A stretch of DNA of 64,000 bases from Hexactinellida sp. DTS-2022 (Eukaryota > Porifera > Hexactinellida): NCBI GenBank assembly GCA_028753945.1, contig JAPNXP010000002.1:2604001-2668000 (forward strand), given 5' to 3'. Positions 28,397 to 42,579 of this stretch are shown in pieces. The translations under genes were made by a program, and so were the position numbers. The notes beneath the pieces were generated by a model, which worked only from the letters and a program-made list of their open reading frames with translations, ran no database searches and was not told the DNA's origin. Within the stretch, counting starts at the first letter, position 1; each line of letters starts with the position of its first letter.

Positions 28397-31091
28397 GTTG
28401 ATTGAGTTAGTGGTGTTTAGTGGCACCTTTAGGACACCTTTGTTGATAAATACTTTTTATAATCAAACGAAACAACTGGAAACGTCCTTAAACCATTAAT
28501 ATATCAATTTGGGAGTTTTTGAAAGTCAATGCACTCCAAACTTGGTTTTACTCGTTATTTGGCACTTAATTGAATGTAAATTGAGTGAGTGGTGTTTCAG
28601 TGGCACTGTTAGGACAAATTTGATGATAAATATATCATATGATCAAAAGAAACAACTGGTAACGTCCTGAAGCCATTAATCTATCAATTTGGGAGTTTTT
28701 GATAGTCATTGCACATAAAAATTGGTTTTTCTCGATATTTGGCTCGCAAATGAATGTTGATTGAGTTAGTGGTGTTTTAGTGGCACTCTTAGGACACTTT
28801 TGTTGATAAATACTTCATATCATCAAAAGAAACATCTGGTAAACGTCCTTAAACCATTCAATTATCATTTTGATAGTTTTTGACTGTCATTGCAAACAAA
28901 AATTGGTTTTTCTCGTTATTAGGCTCATAAATGAATGTTGATTGAGTTAGTGGTGTTTTAGTGGCACTGTTAGGACACCTTCGATGATAAATACTTCATA
29001 TCATCAAAAGAAACATCTGGTAAACGTCCTTAAACCATTCAATATCATTTTGACAGTTTTTGACAGTCATTGCACACAAAAATTGGTTTTTCTCGTTATT
29101 AGGCTCATAAATGAATGTTGATTGAGTTAGTGGTGTTTTAGTGGCACTGTTAGGACACCTTTGATGATAAATACTTCATATCATCAAAAGAAACAACTGG
29201 TAACGCCCGTAAACCATTCATTTATCATTTTGATAGTTTTTGACAGTCATTGCACTCAAAAATTGCTTTTTCTCGTTATTAGGCTCATAAATGAATGTTG
29301 ATTGATTTAGTGGAGTTTCAGTGGCACTGTTAGGACACCTTTGATGATAAATACATCATATCATCAAAAGAAACAACTGGTAACGCCCGTAAACCATTCA
29401 TTTATCATTTTGATAGTTTTTGCAGTCATTGCACACAAAAATAGGTTTTCCTCGTTATTAGACTGGTAAATGAATGTTGATTGAGTTAGTGGTGTTTAGT
29501 GGCACCTTTAGGACACCTTTGTTGATAAATACTTTTTATAATCAAACGAAACAACTGGAAACGTCATTAAACCATTAATATATCAATTTGGGAGTTTTTG
29601 AAAGTCAATGCACTCCAAACTTGGTTTTACTCGTTATTTGGCACTTAATTGAATGTAAATTGAGTGAGTGGTGTTTCAGTGGCACTGTTAGGACAAATTT
29701 GATGATAAATATATCATATGATCAAAAGAAACAACTGGTAACGTCCTGAAGCCATTAATCTATCAATTTGGGAGTTTTTGATAGTCATTGCACATAAAAA
29801 TTGGTTTTTCTCGATATTTGGCTCGCAAATGAATGTTGATTGAGTTAGTGGTGTTTTAGTGGCACTCTTAGGACACTTTTGTTGATAAATACTTCATATC
29901 ATCAAAAGAAACAACTGGTGAACGTCCTTAAACCATTCATTATTAATTTTTGTAGTTTTTGACAGTCATTGCACACTAAATTGGTTTTTCTTGTTATTAG
30001 TCTCTTAAATGAATGTAAATTGAGTGAATGGTGTTTCAGTGGCATTGTTAGGACACTTTTGATGATAAATAACTCATATCATCAAACGAAACAACTAGAA
30101 ACGTCCTTAAACAAAGAATTTATCAATTTGTGAGTTTTTGACAGTCATTGCTCACAAAAATTGCTTTTTCTCGTTATTAGGCTAACAAATGAATGTTGAT
30201 TCAGTTAGTGGAGTTACAGTGGCACAATTAGGACACTTTTGATGGTAATACATCATATCATCAAAAGAAACAACTGGAAACGTCCTGAATCCATTAATCA
30301 ATCAATTTGGGAGTTTTTGATAGTCATTGAACACAAAAATTGTTTTTTCTCGTTATTAGGCTCTTAAATGAATGTTGATTGAGTTAGTGGTGTTTAGTGG
30401 CACCTTTAGGACACCTTTGTTGATAAATACTTTTTATAATCAAACGAAACAGCTGGAAACGTCCTTAAACCATTAATATATCAATTTGGGAGTTTTTGAA
30501 AGTCAATGCACTCCAAACTTGGTTTTTCTCGTTATTAGGCTCATAAACGAATGTTGATTGAGTTAGTGGTGTTTTAGGGCACTGTTAGGACACTTTTGAT
30601 GATAAATACTTCATATCATCAAAAGAAACAACTGGTAACGCCCGTAAACCATTCATTTATCATTTTGATAGTTTTTGACAGTCATTGCACTCAAAAATTG
30701 CTATTATCTCGTTATTTGTCTCATAAATGAATGTTGATTGATTTAGTGGTGTTTTAGTGGCACTGTTTGGACACTTTTGATGATAAATACTTCATATCAT
30801 CAAAAGAAACATCTGGTAAACGTCCTTAAACCATTCATTAATTATTTTGGTAGTTTCTGACAGTCATTGCACACAAAAATTGCTTTTTCTCGTTATTAGG
30901 CTCTTAAATGAATGTTGATTCAGTTAGTGGTGTTTTAGTGGTACTGTTAGGAAACCTTTGTTGATTAACACTTCATATCATCAAAAGAAACATCTGGTAA
31001 ACGTCCGTAAACCATTCATTTATCATTTTGATAGTTTTTGACAGTCATTGCACACAAAAATTGCTTTTTCTCGTTATTAGGCTCTTAAATG
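28397..31091 (+). repeat. 6-monomer HOR and long-range copied segment
   Basis: The CTTTTTATAATC monomer recurs at 28397 and 29476 (offset 1079, 6 monomers). At about 29915 the second copy switches, inside AAAAGAAACA, to a segment matching 25240 onwards (offset about 4670, 26 monomers). It includes AACTGGTGAACG, TAAATAACTC and GGCTAACAAATG. This shows mixing between HOR families over several kilobases. No gene seen. Confidence 0.72.
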
Positions 31092-31988
31092 AATGTTGAT
31101 TCAGTTAGTGGAGTTTCAGTGGCACTGTTAGGACACCTTTGATGATAAATACATCATATCATCAAAAGAAACAACTGGTAACGCCCGTAAACCATTCATT
31201 TATCATTTTGATAGTTTTACAGTCATTGCACACAAAAATTGCTTTTTCTCGTTATTAGACTCTTAAATGAATGTTGATTCAGTTAGTGGAGTTTCAGTGG
31301 CACTGTTAGGACACCTTTGATGATAAATACATCATATCATCAAAAGAAACAACTGGTAACGCCCGTAAACCATTCATTTATCATTTTGATACTTTTTGCA
31401 TTCATTGCACACAAAAATAGGTTTTCCTCGTTATTAGACTGGTAAATGAATGTTGATTGAGTTAGTGGTGTTTCAGTGGCACTGTTAGGACACCTTTGAT
31501 GATAAATACATCATATCATCAAAAGAAACAACTGGTAACGCCCGTAAACCATTCATTTATCATTTTGATAGTTTTACAGTCATTGCACACAAAAATTGCT
31601 TTTTCTCGTTATTAGACTCTTAAATGAATGTTGATTCAGTTAGTGGAGTTTCAGTGGCACTGTTAGGACACCTTTGATGATAAATACATCATATCATCAA
31701 AAGAAACAACTGGTAACGCCCGTAAACCATTCATTTATCATTTTGATAGTTTTACAGTCATTGCACACAAAAATTGCTTTTTCTCGTTATTAGACTCTTA
31801 AATGAATGTTGATTCAGTTAGTGGAGTTTCAGTGGCACTGTTAGGACACCTTTGATGATAAATACATCATATCATCAAAAGAAACAACTGGTAACGCCCG
31901 TAAACCATTCATTTATCATTTTGATAGTTTTTGACAGTCATTGCACTCAAAAATTGCTATTTTCTCGTTATTAGTCTCATAAATGAAT
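31092..31988 (+). repeat. Homogenised single-monomer run
   Basis: Five consecutive monomers are almost the same sequence: TTTCAGTGGCACTG, CCTTTGATGATAAATACATC, AACGCCCGTAAACC, mostly with the short form GATAGTTTTACAGTC. This gives a period near 177-179. Elsewhere in the array neighbours usually belong to different classes. It looks like recent monomer-level rather than HOR-level amplification. Confidence 0.75.
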
Positions 31989-33606
31989 GTTGATTCAGTT
32001 AGTGGTGTTTTAGTGGCACTGTTAGGAAACCTTTGTTGATAAACACTTCATATCATCAAAAGAAACATCTGGTAAACGTCCTTAAACCATTCATTAATTA
32101 ATTATGTAGTTTTTGACAGTCATTACACACAATAATTGCTTTTTCTCGTTATTAGGTTATTAAATGAATGTCGATTGAGTTAGTGGAGTTTCAGTGGCAC
32201 TGTTAGGACACTTTTGATGATAAATACATCATATCATCACAAGAAACATCTGGTAACCTCCGTAAATCATTCATTTATCATTTTGATAGTTTTTGACAGT
32301 CATTGCACACAAAAATTGCTTTTTCTCGTTATTAGGCTCTTAAATGAATGTTGATTCAGTTAGTGGAGTTTCAGTGGCACTGTTAGGACACCTTTGATGA
32401 TAAATACATCATATCATCAAAAGAAACAACTGGTAACGCCCGTAAACCATTCATTTATCATTTTGATAGTTTTACAGTCATTGCACACAAAAATTGCTTT
32501 TTCTCGTTATTAGACTCTTAAATGAATGTTGATTCAGTTAGTGGAGTTTCAGTGGCACTGTTAGGACACCTTTGATGATAAATACATCATATCATCAAAA
32601 GAAACAACTGGTAACGCCCGTAAACCATTCATTTATCATTTTGATAGTTTTTGCAGTCATTGCACACAAAAATAGGTTTTCCTCGTTATTAGACTGGTAA
32701 ATGAATGTTGATTGAGTTAGTGGTGTTTAGTGGCACCTTTAGGACACCTTTGTTGATAAATACTTTTTATAATCAAACGAAACAACTGGAAACGTCCTTA
32801 AACCATTAATATATCAATTTGGGAGTTTTTGAAAGTCAATGCACTCCAAACTTGGTTTTACTCGTTATTTGGCACTTAATTGAATGTAAATTGAGTGAGT
32901 GGTGTTTCAGTGGCACTGTTAGGACAAATTTGATGATAAATATATCATATGATCAAAAGAAACAACAGGTAACGTCCTGAAGCCATTAATCTATCAATTT
33001 GGGAGTTTTTGATAGTCATTGCACATAAAAATTGGTTTTTCTCGATATTTGGCTCGCAAATGAATGTTGATTGAGTTAGTGGTGTTTTAGTGGCACTCTT
33101 AGGACACTTTTGTTGATAAATACTTCATATCATCAAAAGAAACATCTGGTAAACGTCCTTAAACCATTCAATTATCATTTTGATAGTTTTTGACTGTCAT
33201 TGCAAACAAAAATTGGTTTTTCTCGTTATTAGGCTCATAAATGAATGTTGATTGAGTTAGTGGTGTTTTAGTGGCACTGTTAGGACACCTTCGATGATAA
33301 ATACTTCATATCATCAAAAGAAACATCTGGTAAACGTCCTTAAACCATTCAATATCATTTTGACAGTTTTTGACAGTCATTGCACACAAAAATTGGTTTT
33401 TCTCGTTATTAGGCTCATAAATGAATGTTGATTGAGTTAGTGGTGTTTTAGTGGCACTGTTAGGACACTTTTGATGATAAATACTTCATATCATCAAAAG
33501 AAACAACTGGTAACGCCCGTAAACCATTCATTTATCATTTTGATAGTTTCTGACAGTCATTGCACACAAAAATTGCTTTTTCTCGTTATTAGGCTCTTAA
33601 ATGAAT
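31989..33606 (+). repeat. 9-monomer HOR unit, copy 1
   Basis: A 1618-bp unit, repeated from 33607. Markers: GGAAACCTTTGTTGATAAAC; GTCGATTGAG with CGTAAATCATTC; GTTTTACAGTC; AATAGGTTTTCC; CTTTTTATAATC; ATATCATATGATC; CTCTTAGG; CCTTCGATGATAAATAC with CATTCAATATC. Confidence 0.82.
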
Positions 33607-34990
33607 GTTGATTCAGTTAGTGGTGTTTTAGTGGCACTGTTAGGAAACCTTTGTTGATAAACACTTCATATCATCAAAAGAAACATCTGGTAAACGTCCT
33701 TAAACCATTCATTAATTAATTATGTAGTTTTTGACAGTCATTACACACAATAATTGCTTTTTCTCGTTATTAGGTTATTAAATGAATGTCGATTGAGTTA
33801 GTGGAGTTTCAGTGGCACTGTTAGGACACTTTTGATGATAAATACATCATATCATCACAAGAAACATCTGGTAACCTCCGTAAATCATTCATTTATCATT
33901 TTGATAGTTTTTGACAGTCATTGCACACAAAAATTGCTTTTTCTCGTTATTAGGCTCTTAAATGAATGTTGATTCAGTTAGTGGAGTTTCAGTGGCACTG
34001 TTAGGACACCTTTGATGATAAATACATCATATCATCAAAAGAAACAACTGGTAACGCCCGTAAACCATTCATTTATCATTTTGATAGTTTTACAGTCATT
34101 GCACACAAAAATTGCTTTTTCTCGTTATTAGACTCTTAAATGAATGTTGATTCAGTTAGTGGAGTTTCAGTGGCACTGTTAGGACACCTTTGATGATAAA
34201 TACATCATATCATCAAAAGAAACAACTGGTAACGCCCGTAAACCATTCATTTATCATTTTGATAGTTTTTGCAGTCATTGCACACAAAAATAGGTTTTCC
34301 TCGTTATTAGACTGGTAAATGAATGTTGATTGAGTTAGTGGTGTTTAGTGGCACCTTTAGGACACCTTTGTTGATAAATACTTTTTATAATCAAACGAAA
34401 CAACTGGAAACGTCCTTAAACCATTAATATATCAATTTGGGAGTTTTTGAAAGTCATTGCACTCCAAACTTGGTTTTACTCGTTATTTGGCACTTAATTG
34501 AATGTAAATTGAGTGAGTGGTGTTTCAGTGGCACTGTTAGGACAAATTTGATGATAAATATATCATATGATCAAAAGAAACAACTGGTAACGTCCTGAAG
34601 CCATTAATCTATCAATTTGGGAGTTTTTGATAGTCATTGCACATAAAAATTGGTTTTTCTCGATATTTGGCTCGCAAATGAATGTTGATTGAGTTAGTGG
34701 TGTTTTAGTGGCACTCTTAGGACACTTTTGTTGATAAATACTTCATATCATCAAAAGAAACATCTGGTAAACGTCCTTAAACCATTCAATTATCATTTTG
34801 ATAGTTTTTGACTGTCATTGCAAACAAAAATTGGTTTTTCTCGTTATTAGGCTCATAAATGAATGTTGATTGAGTTAGTGGTGTTTTAGTGGCACTGTTA
34901 GGACACCTTCGATGATAAATACTTCATATCATCAAAAGAAACATCTGGTAAACGTCCTTAAACCATTCAATATCATTATGACAGTTTTTG
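33607..34990 (+). repeat. 9-monomer HOR unit, copy 2 (truncated)
   Basis: Parallel to 31989-33606 to about 34990. There, within TTTTTGACAGTCA, it joins a different monomer class (ATGCACTCCAAAC). The join produces a hybrid monomer and shortens the unit. Confidence 0.8.
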
Positions 34991-35220
34991 ACAGTCAATG
35001 CACTCCAAACTTGGTTTTACTCGTTATTTGGCACTTAATTGAATGTAAATTGACTGAGTGGTGTTTCAGTGGCACTGTTAGGACAAATTTGATGATAAAT
35101 AGATCATATCATCAAAAGAAACAACTGGTAACGCCCGTAAACCATTCATTTATCATTTTGATAGTTTTTACAGTCATTGCACACAAAAAATTGCTTTTTC
35201 TCGTTATTAGGCTGGTAAAT

Positions 35221-36658
35221 GAATGTTGATTGAGGTAGTGGTGTTTAGTGGCAACTTTAGGACACCTTTGTTGATAAATACTTTTTATAATCAAACGAAA
35301 CAACTGGAAACGTCCTTAAACCATTAATATATCAATTTGGGAGTTTTTGAAAGTCATGCACTCCAAACTTGGTTTTACTCCTTATTTGGCACTCAATTGA
35401 ATGTAAATTGAGTGAGTGGTGTTTCAGTGGCACTGTTAGGACAAATTTGATGATAAATATATCATATGATCAAAAGAAACAACTGGTAACGTCCTGAAAC
35501 CATTAATCTATCAATTTGGAAGTTTTTGATAGTCATTGCACATAAAAATTGGTTTTTCTCGATATTTGGCTCGCAAATGAATGTTGATTGAGTTAGTGGT
35601 GTTTTAGTGGCACTCTTAGGACACTTTTGTTGATAAATACTTCATATCATCAAAAGAAACATCTGGTAAACGTCCTTAAACCATGCAATATCATTTTGAT
35701 AGTTTTTGAAAGTCATTGCACACAAAAATTGGTTTTTCTCGTTATTAGGCTCATAAATGAATGTTGATTGTGTTAGTAGTGTTTTAGTGGCACTGTTAGG
35801 ACACTTTTGATGATGAATACTTCATATCATCAAAAGAAACAACTGGGAACGCCCGTTAACCATTCAATTATCATTTTGATAGTTTTTGACAGTCATTGCA
35901 CACAAAAATTGCTTTTTCTCGTTATTTGGCTCATAAATGAATGTTGATTGAGTTAGTGGTGTTATAGTGGCACTGTTAGGACACTTTTGTTGATATATAC
36001 TTCATATCTTCAAAAGAAACATCTGGTAAACGTCCTTAAATCATTCATTAATTAATTATGTAGTTTTTGACAGTCATTACACCCAATAATGGCTTTTTCT
36101 CGTTATTAGGCTATTAAATGAATGTTGATTGAGTTAGTGGAGTTTTAGTGGCACTGTTAGGACACCTTTGATGATAAATACTTCATATCATCAAAAGAAA
36201 CATCTGGTTAACGTCCCTAAACCATTCATTGATTATTTTGTAGTTTTTGACAGTCATTGCACATAAAATTGGTTTTTCTCGTTATTAGGCTCGCAAATGA
36301 ATGTTGATAGAGTTAGTGGTGTTTTAGTGGCACTGTTAGGACACTTTTGTTGATAAATACTTCATATCATCAAAAGAAACATCTGGTAAACGTCCTTAAA
36401 CCATTCTTTAATTATTTTGGTAGTTTTTGACTATCATTGCACACAAAAATTGGTTTTTCTCGTTATTAGGCTCTTAAATGAATGTTGATTCAGTTAGTGG
36501 AGTTTCAGTGGCACTGTTAGGACACCTTTGATGATAAATACATCATATCATCAAAAGAAACAACTGGTAACGCCCGTAAACCATTCATTTATCATTTTGA
36601 TAGTTTTTGCAGTCATTGCACACAAAAATAGGTTTTTCTCGTTATTAGACTGGTAAAT
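35221..36658 (+). repeat. 8-monomer HOR unit
   Basis: A 1438-bp unit followed by a shortened copy from 36659. Shared private variants: TTAGTAGTGTTTTAG, GATGATGAATAC, AACTGGGAACGCCCGTTAACC, GTTATAGTGGC, GATATATAC and ATATCTTC. The second copy lacks one monomer, with the junction near 37510. After it the parallel resumes at an offset of 1261 instead of 1438 (GATAGAGTTAGTGG at 36304 and 37565). Confidence 0.8.
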
Positions 36659-37900
36659 GAATGTTGATTGAGTTAGTGGTGTTTAGTGGCACCTTTAGGA
36701 CACCTTTGTTGATAAATACTTTTTATAATCATACGAAACAACTGGAAACGTCCTTAAACCATTAATATATCAATTTGGGAGTTTTTGAAAGTCAATGCAC
36801 TCCAAACTTGGTTTTACTCGTTATTTGGCACTTAATTGAATGTAAATTGACTGAGTGGTTTTTCAGTGGCACTGTTAGGACAAATTTTATGATAAATAGA
36901 TCATATGATCAAAAGAAACAACTGGTAACGTCCTGAAACCATTAATCTATCAATTTGGAAGTTTTTGATAGTCATTGCACATAAAAATTGGTTTTTCTCG
37001 ATATTTGGCTCGCAAATGAATGTTGATTGAGTTAGTGGTGTTTTAGTGGCACTCTTAGGAAACTTTTGTTGATAAATACTTCATATCATCAAAAGAAACA
37101 TCTGGTAAACGTCCTTAAACCATTCAATATCATTTTGATAGTTTTTGACAGTCATTGCACACAAAAATTGGTTTTTCTCGTTATTAGGCTCATAAATGAA
37201 TGTTGATTGAGTTAGTAGTGTTTTAGTGGCACTGTTAGGACACTTTTGATGATGAATACTTCATATCATCAAAAGAAACAACTGGGAACGCCCGTTAACC
37301 ATTCAATTATCATTTTGATAGTTTTTGACAGTCATTGCACACAAAAATTGCTTTTTCTCGTTATTTGGCTCATAAATGAATGTTGATTGAGTTAGTGGTG
37401 TTATAGTGGCACTGTTAGGACACTTTTGTTGATATATACTTCATATCTTCAAAAGAAACATCTGGTAAACGTCCTTAAATCATTCATTAATTAATTATGT
37501 AGTTTTTGACAGTCATTGCACATAAAAATTGGTTTTTCTCGTTATTAGGCGCGCAAATGAATGTTGATAGAGTTAGTGGTGTTTTAGTGGCACTGTTAGG
37601 ACACTTTTGTTGATAAATACTTCATATCATCAAAAGAAACATCTGGTAAACGTCCTTAAAACATTCATTAATTATTTTGGCAGTTTTGGACACACAAAAA
37701 TTGCTTTTTCTCGTTATTAGGCTCATAAATGAATGTTGATTGAGTTGGTGGTGTTTTAGTGGCACTGTTAGGACACTTTTGTTGATAAATACATCATATC
37801 ATCAAAAGAAACAACTGGTAACGCCCGTTAACCATTCATTTATCATTTTGATAGTTTTTGACAGTCATTGCACACAAAAATTGGTTTTTCTCGTTATTAG

Positions 37901-40240
37901 GCTCATAAAAGAATGTTGATTGAGTTAGTGGTGTTTTAGTGTCACTGTCAGGACACTTTTGATGATAAATACTTCATATCATCAAAAGAAACAACTGGTA
38001 ACGCCCGTAAACCATTCAATTATCATTTTGATAGTTTTTGACAGTCATTGCACACAGAAATTGCTTTTTCTCGTTATTAGGCTCATAAATGAATGTTGAT
38101 TGAGTTAGTGGTGTTTTAGTGTCACTGTTAGGACACCTTTGTTGATAAATACTTCATATCATTAAAAGAAACATCTGGTAAACGTCCTTAAACCATTCAT
38201 TAAATAATTATGTAGTTTTTGACAGTCATTACACACAATAATTGCTTTTTCTCGTTATTAGGCTCATAAATGAATGTTGATTGAGTTAGTGGAGTTTCCG
38301 TGGCACTGTTAGGACACCTTTGATGATAAATACATCATATCATCAAAAGAAACAACTGGTAACGCCCGTAAACCATTCATTTATCATTTTGATAGTTTTT
38401 GCAGTCATTGCACACAAAAATAGGTTTTTCTCGTTATTAGACTGGTAAATGAATATTGATTGAGTTAGTGGTGTTTAGTGGCACCTTTAGGACACCTTTG
38501 TTGATAAATACTTTTTATAATCAAACGAAACAACTGGAAACGTCCTTAAACCATTAATATATCAATTTGGGAGTTTTTGAAAGTCAATGCACTCCAAACT
38601 TGGTTTTACTCGTTATTTGGCACTTAATTGAATGTAAATTGAGTGAGTGGTGTTTCAGTGGCACTGTTAGGACAAATTTGATGATAAATACATCATATCA
38701 TCAAAAGTAACAACTGGTAACGTCCGTAAACCATTCATTTATCATTTTGGAAATTATTGACAGTCATTCCACACAAAATTTGGTTTTTCTCGTTTTTAGG
38801 CTCTTAAATGAATGTTGATTGAGTTAGTGGTGTTTTAGTGGCACTGTTAGGACACTTTTATTGATAAATACTTCATATCATCAAAAGAAACATCTGGAAA
38901 ACGTCCTTAAACCATTCATTAATTATTTTGGTAGTTTTTGACATTCATTGCACACTGAAATTGCTTTTTCTCGTTATTAGGCTCATAAATGAATGTTGAT
39001 TGATTTAGTGGTGTTTTAGTGGCACTGTTAGGACACTTTTGTTGATAAATACTTCATATCATCAAAAGAAACATCTGGTAAACGTCCTTAAACCATTCAT
39101 TAATTATTTTGGTAGTTTTTGACAGTCATGCACAAAAAATTGGTTTTTCTCGTTATTAGGCTCATAAATGAATGTTGATTGAGTTAGTGGTGTTTTAGTG
39201 GCACTGTTAGGACACATTTGATGATAAATACATCATATCATCAAAAGTAACAACTGGTAACGTCCGTAAACCATTCATTTATCATTTTGGAAATTATTGA
39301 CAGTCATTCCACACAAAATTTGGTTTTTCTCGTTTTTAGGCTCTTAAATGAATGTTGATTGAGTTAGTGGTGTTTTAGTGGCACTGTTAGGACACTTTTA
39401 TTGATAAATACTTCATATCATCAAAAGAAACATCTGGTAAACGTCTTTAAACCATTCAAAAATAATTTTGCTAGTTTTTGGCAGTCATTGCACACAAAAA
39501 TTGGTTTTTCTCGTTATTAGTCTCTTAAATGAATGTAAATTGAGTGAATTATGTTTCAGTGGCATTGTTAGGACACTTGTGAAGATAAATACTTCATATC
39601 ATCCAACGAAACTACTAGAAACGTCCTTAAACAACGAATTATCAATTTGGGAGTTGTTGACAGTCATTGCTCTCAAAAATTGCTTTTTCTCGTTATTAGG
39701 TTCTTAAATGAATGTTGATTGAGTTAGTGGAGTTTCAGTGGCACTGTTAGGACACTTTTGATGATAAATACTTCATATCATCAAATGAAACTAATGGAAA
39801 CGTCCTTAAGCCATTAAGTTATAAATTTGGAAGTTTTTGATAGTCATTGCACACAAAAATTGCTTTTTCTTGTTATTAGGTCCTTAAATGAATGTTGTTT
39901 GAGTTAGTGGAGTTTCAGTGGCACTGTTAGGACACTTTTGATCATAAATACTTCATATCATCAAATGAAACTACTGTAAACGTCCTTAAGCCATTAATTT
40001 AACAATTTGGAAGTTTTTGACAGTTATTGCACACAAAAATTGCTTTTTCTCGATATTAGGTTCTTAAATGAATGTTGATTGAGTTAGTGGAGTTGCAGTG
40101 GCACTGGTAGGACACTTTTGTTGATAAATACTTCATATCATCAAAAGAAACATCTGGTAAACGTCCTTAAACCATTTATTAATTATTTTGGTAGTTTTTG
40201 ACAGTCATTGCACACAGAAATTGCTTTTTCTCGTTATTAG
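37901..40240 (+). repeat. 13-monomer HOR, unit 1
   Basis: A 2340-bp unit and the first of three in tandem. It begins with CATAAAAGAATG and GTGTCACTGTCAGG. Later markers are GGTAAATGAATATTG, TTTTGGAAATTATTGAC with CATTCCACAC, CAAAAATAATTTTGCTAG, ACACTTGTGAAG and GTTGTTTGAG. In this unit only, the TTGGAAATTATTG monomer appears twice, 540 bp (3 monomers) apart, at about 38680 and 39220. Units 2 and 3 have a different monomer at the first of those places, indicating local conversion. Confidence 0.9.
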
Positions 40241-42579
40241 GCTCATAAAAGAATGTTGATTGAGTTAGTGGTGTTTTAGTGTCACTGTCAGGACACTTTT
40301 GATGATAAATACTTCATATCATCAAAAGAAACAACTGGTAACGCCCGTAAACCATTCAATTATCATTTTGATAGTTTTTGACAGTCATTGCACACAAAAA
40401 TTGCTTTTTCTCGTTATTAGGCTCATAAATGAATGTTGATTGAGTTAGTGGTTTTTTAGTGTCACTGTTAGGACACCTTTGTTGATAAATACTTCATATC
40501 ATTAAAAGAAACATCTGGTAAACGTCCTTAAACCATTCATTAATTAATTATGTAGTTTTTGACAGTCATTACACACAATAATTGCTTTTTCTCGTTATTA
40601 GGCTCATAAATGAATGTTGATTGAGTTAGTGGAGTTTCCGTGGCACTGTTAGGACACCTTTGATGATAAATACATCATATCATCAATAGAAACAACTGGT
40701 AACGCCCGTAAACCATTCATTTATCATTTTGATAGTTTTTGCAGTCATTGCACACAAAAATAGGTTTTTCTCGTTATTAGACTGGTAAATGAATATTGAT
40801 TGAGTTAGTGGTGTTTAGTGGCACCTTTAGGACACCTTTGTTGATAAATACTTTTTATAATCAAACGAAACAACTGGAAACGTCCTTAAACCATTAATAT
40901 ATCAATTTGGGAGTTTTTGAAAGTCAATGCACTCCAAACTTGGTTTTACTCGTTATTTGGTACTTAATTGAATGTAAATTGAGTGAGTGGTGTTTCAGTG
41001 GCACTGTTAGGACAAATTTGATGATAAATATATCATATCATCAAAAGAAACAACTGGTAACGCCCGTAAACCATTCATTTATCATTTTGATAGTTTTACA
41101 GTCATTGCACACAAAAATTGCTTTTTCTCGTTTTTAGGCTGGTAAATGAATGTTGATTGAGTTAGTGGTGTTTTAGTGGCACTGTTAGGACAATTTTGTT
41201 GATAAATACTTCATATCATCAAAAGAAACATCTGGAAAACGTCCTTAAACCATTCATTAATTATTTTGGTAGTTTTTGACATTCATTGCACACAGAAATT
41301 GCTTTTTCTCGTTATTAGGCTCATAAATGAATGTTGATTGATTTAGTGGTTTTTTAGTGGCACTGTTAGGACACTTTTGTTGATAAATACTTCATATCAT
41401 CAAAAGAAACATCTGGTAAACGTCCTTAAACCATTCATTAATTATTTTGGTAGTTTTTGACAGTCATGCACACAAAAATTGCTTTTTCTCGTTATTAGGC
41501 TCATAAATGAATGTTGATTGAGTTAGTGGTGTTTTAGTGGCACTGTTAGGACACATTTGATGATAAATACATCATATCATCAAAAGTAACAACTGGTAAC
41601 GTCCGTAAACCATTCATTTATCATTTTGGAAATTATTGACAGTCATTCCACACAAAATTTGGTTTTTCTCGTTTTTAGGCTCTTAAATGAATGTTGATTG
41701 AGTTAGTGGTGTTTTAGTGGCACTGTTAGGACACTTTTATTGATAAATACTTCATATCATCAAAAGAAACATCTGGTAAACGTCCTTAAACCATTCAAAA
41801 ATAATTTTGCTAGTTTTTGGCAGTCATTGCACACAAAAATTGGTTTTTCTCGTTATTAGTCTCTTAAATGAATGTAAATTGAGTGAATTATGTTTCAGTG
41901 GCATTGTTAGGACACTTGTGAAGATAAATACTTCATATCATCCAACGAAACTACTAGAAACGTCCTTAAACAACGAATTATCAATTTGGGAGTTGTTGAC
42001 AGTCATTGCTCTCAAAAATTGCTTTTTCTCGTTATTAGGTTCTTAAATGAATGTTGATTGAGTTAGTGGAGTTTCAGTGGCACTGTTAGGACACTTTTGA
42101 TGATAAATACTTCATATCATCAAATGAAACTAATGGAAACGTCCTTAAGCCATTAAGTTATAAATTTGGAAGTTTTTGATAGTCATTGCACACAAAAATT
42201 GCTTTTTCTTGTTATTAGGCCCTTAAATGAATGTTGTTTGAGTTTGTGGAGTTTCAGTGGCACTGTTAGGACACTTTTGATCATAAATACTTCATATCAT
42301 CAAATGAAACTACTGTAAACGTCCTTAAGCCATTAATTTAACAATTTGGAAGTTTTTGACAGTTATTGCACACAAAAATTGCTTTTTCTCGATATTAGGT
42401 TCTTAAATGAATGCTGATTTAGTTAGTGGAGTTGCAGTGGCACTGGTAGGACACTTTTGTTGATAAATACTTCATATCATCAAAAGAAACATCTGGTAAA
42501 CGTCCTTAAACCATTTATTAATTATTTTGGTAGTTTTTGACAGTCATTGCACACAGAAATTGCTTTTTCTCGTTATTAG
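40241..42579 (+). repeat. 13-monomer HOR, unit 2
   Basis: Same order as unit 1, offset 2340. The monomer near 40990-41150 is of the ATATCATATCATC / GTTTTACAGTC / CTCGTTTTTAGGC type, shared with unit 3 (43150-43310) but not unit 1. Differences from unit 3 are few, for example TGGTACTTAATTG against TGGCACTTAATTG. Confidence 0.9.
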
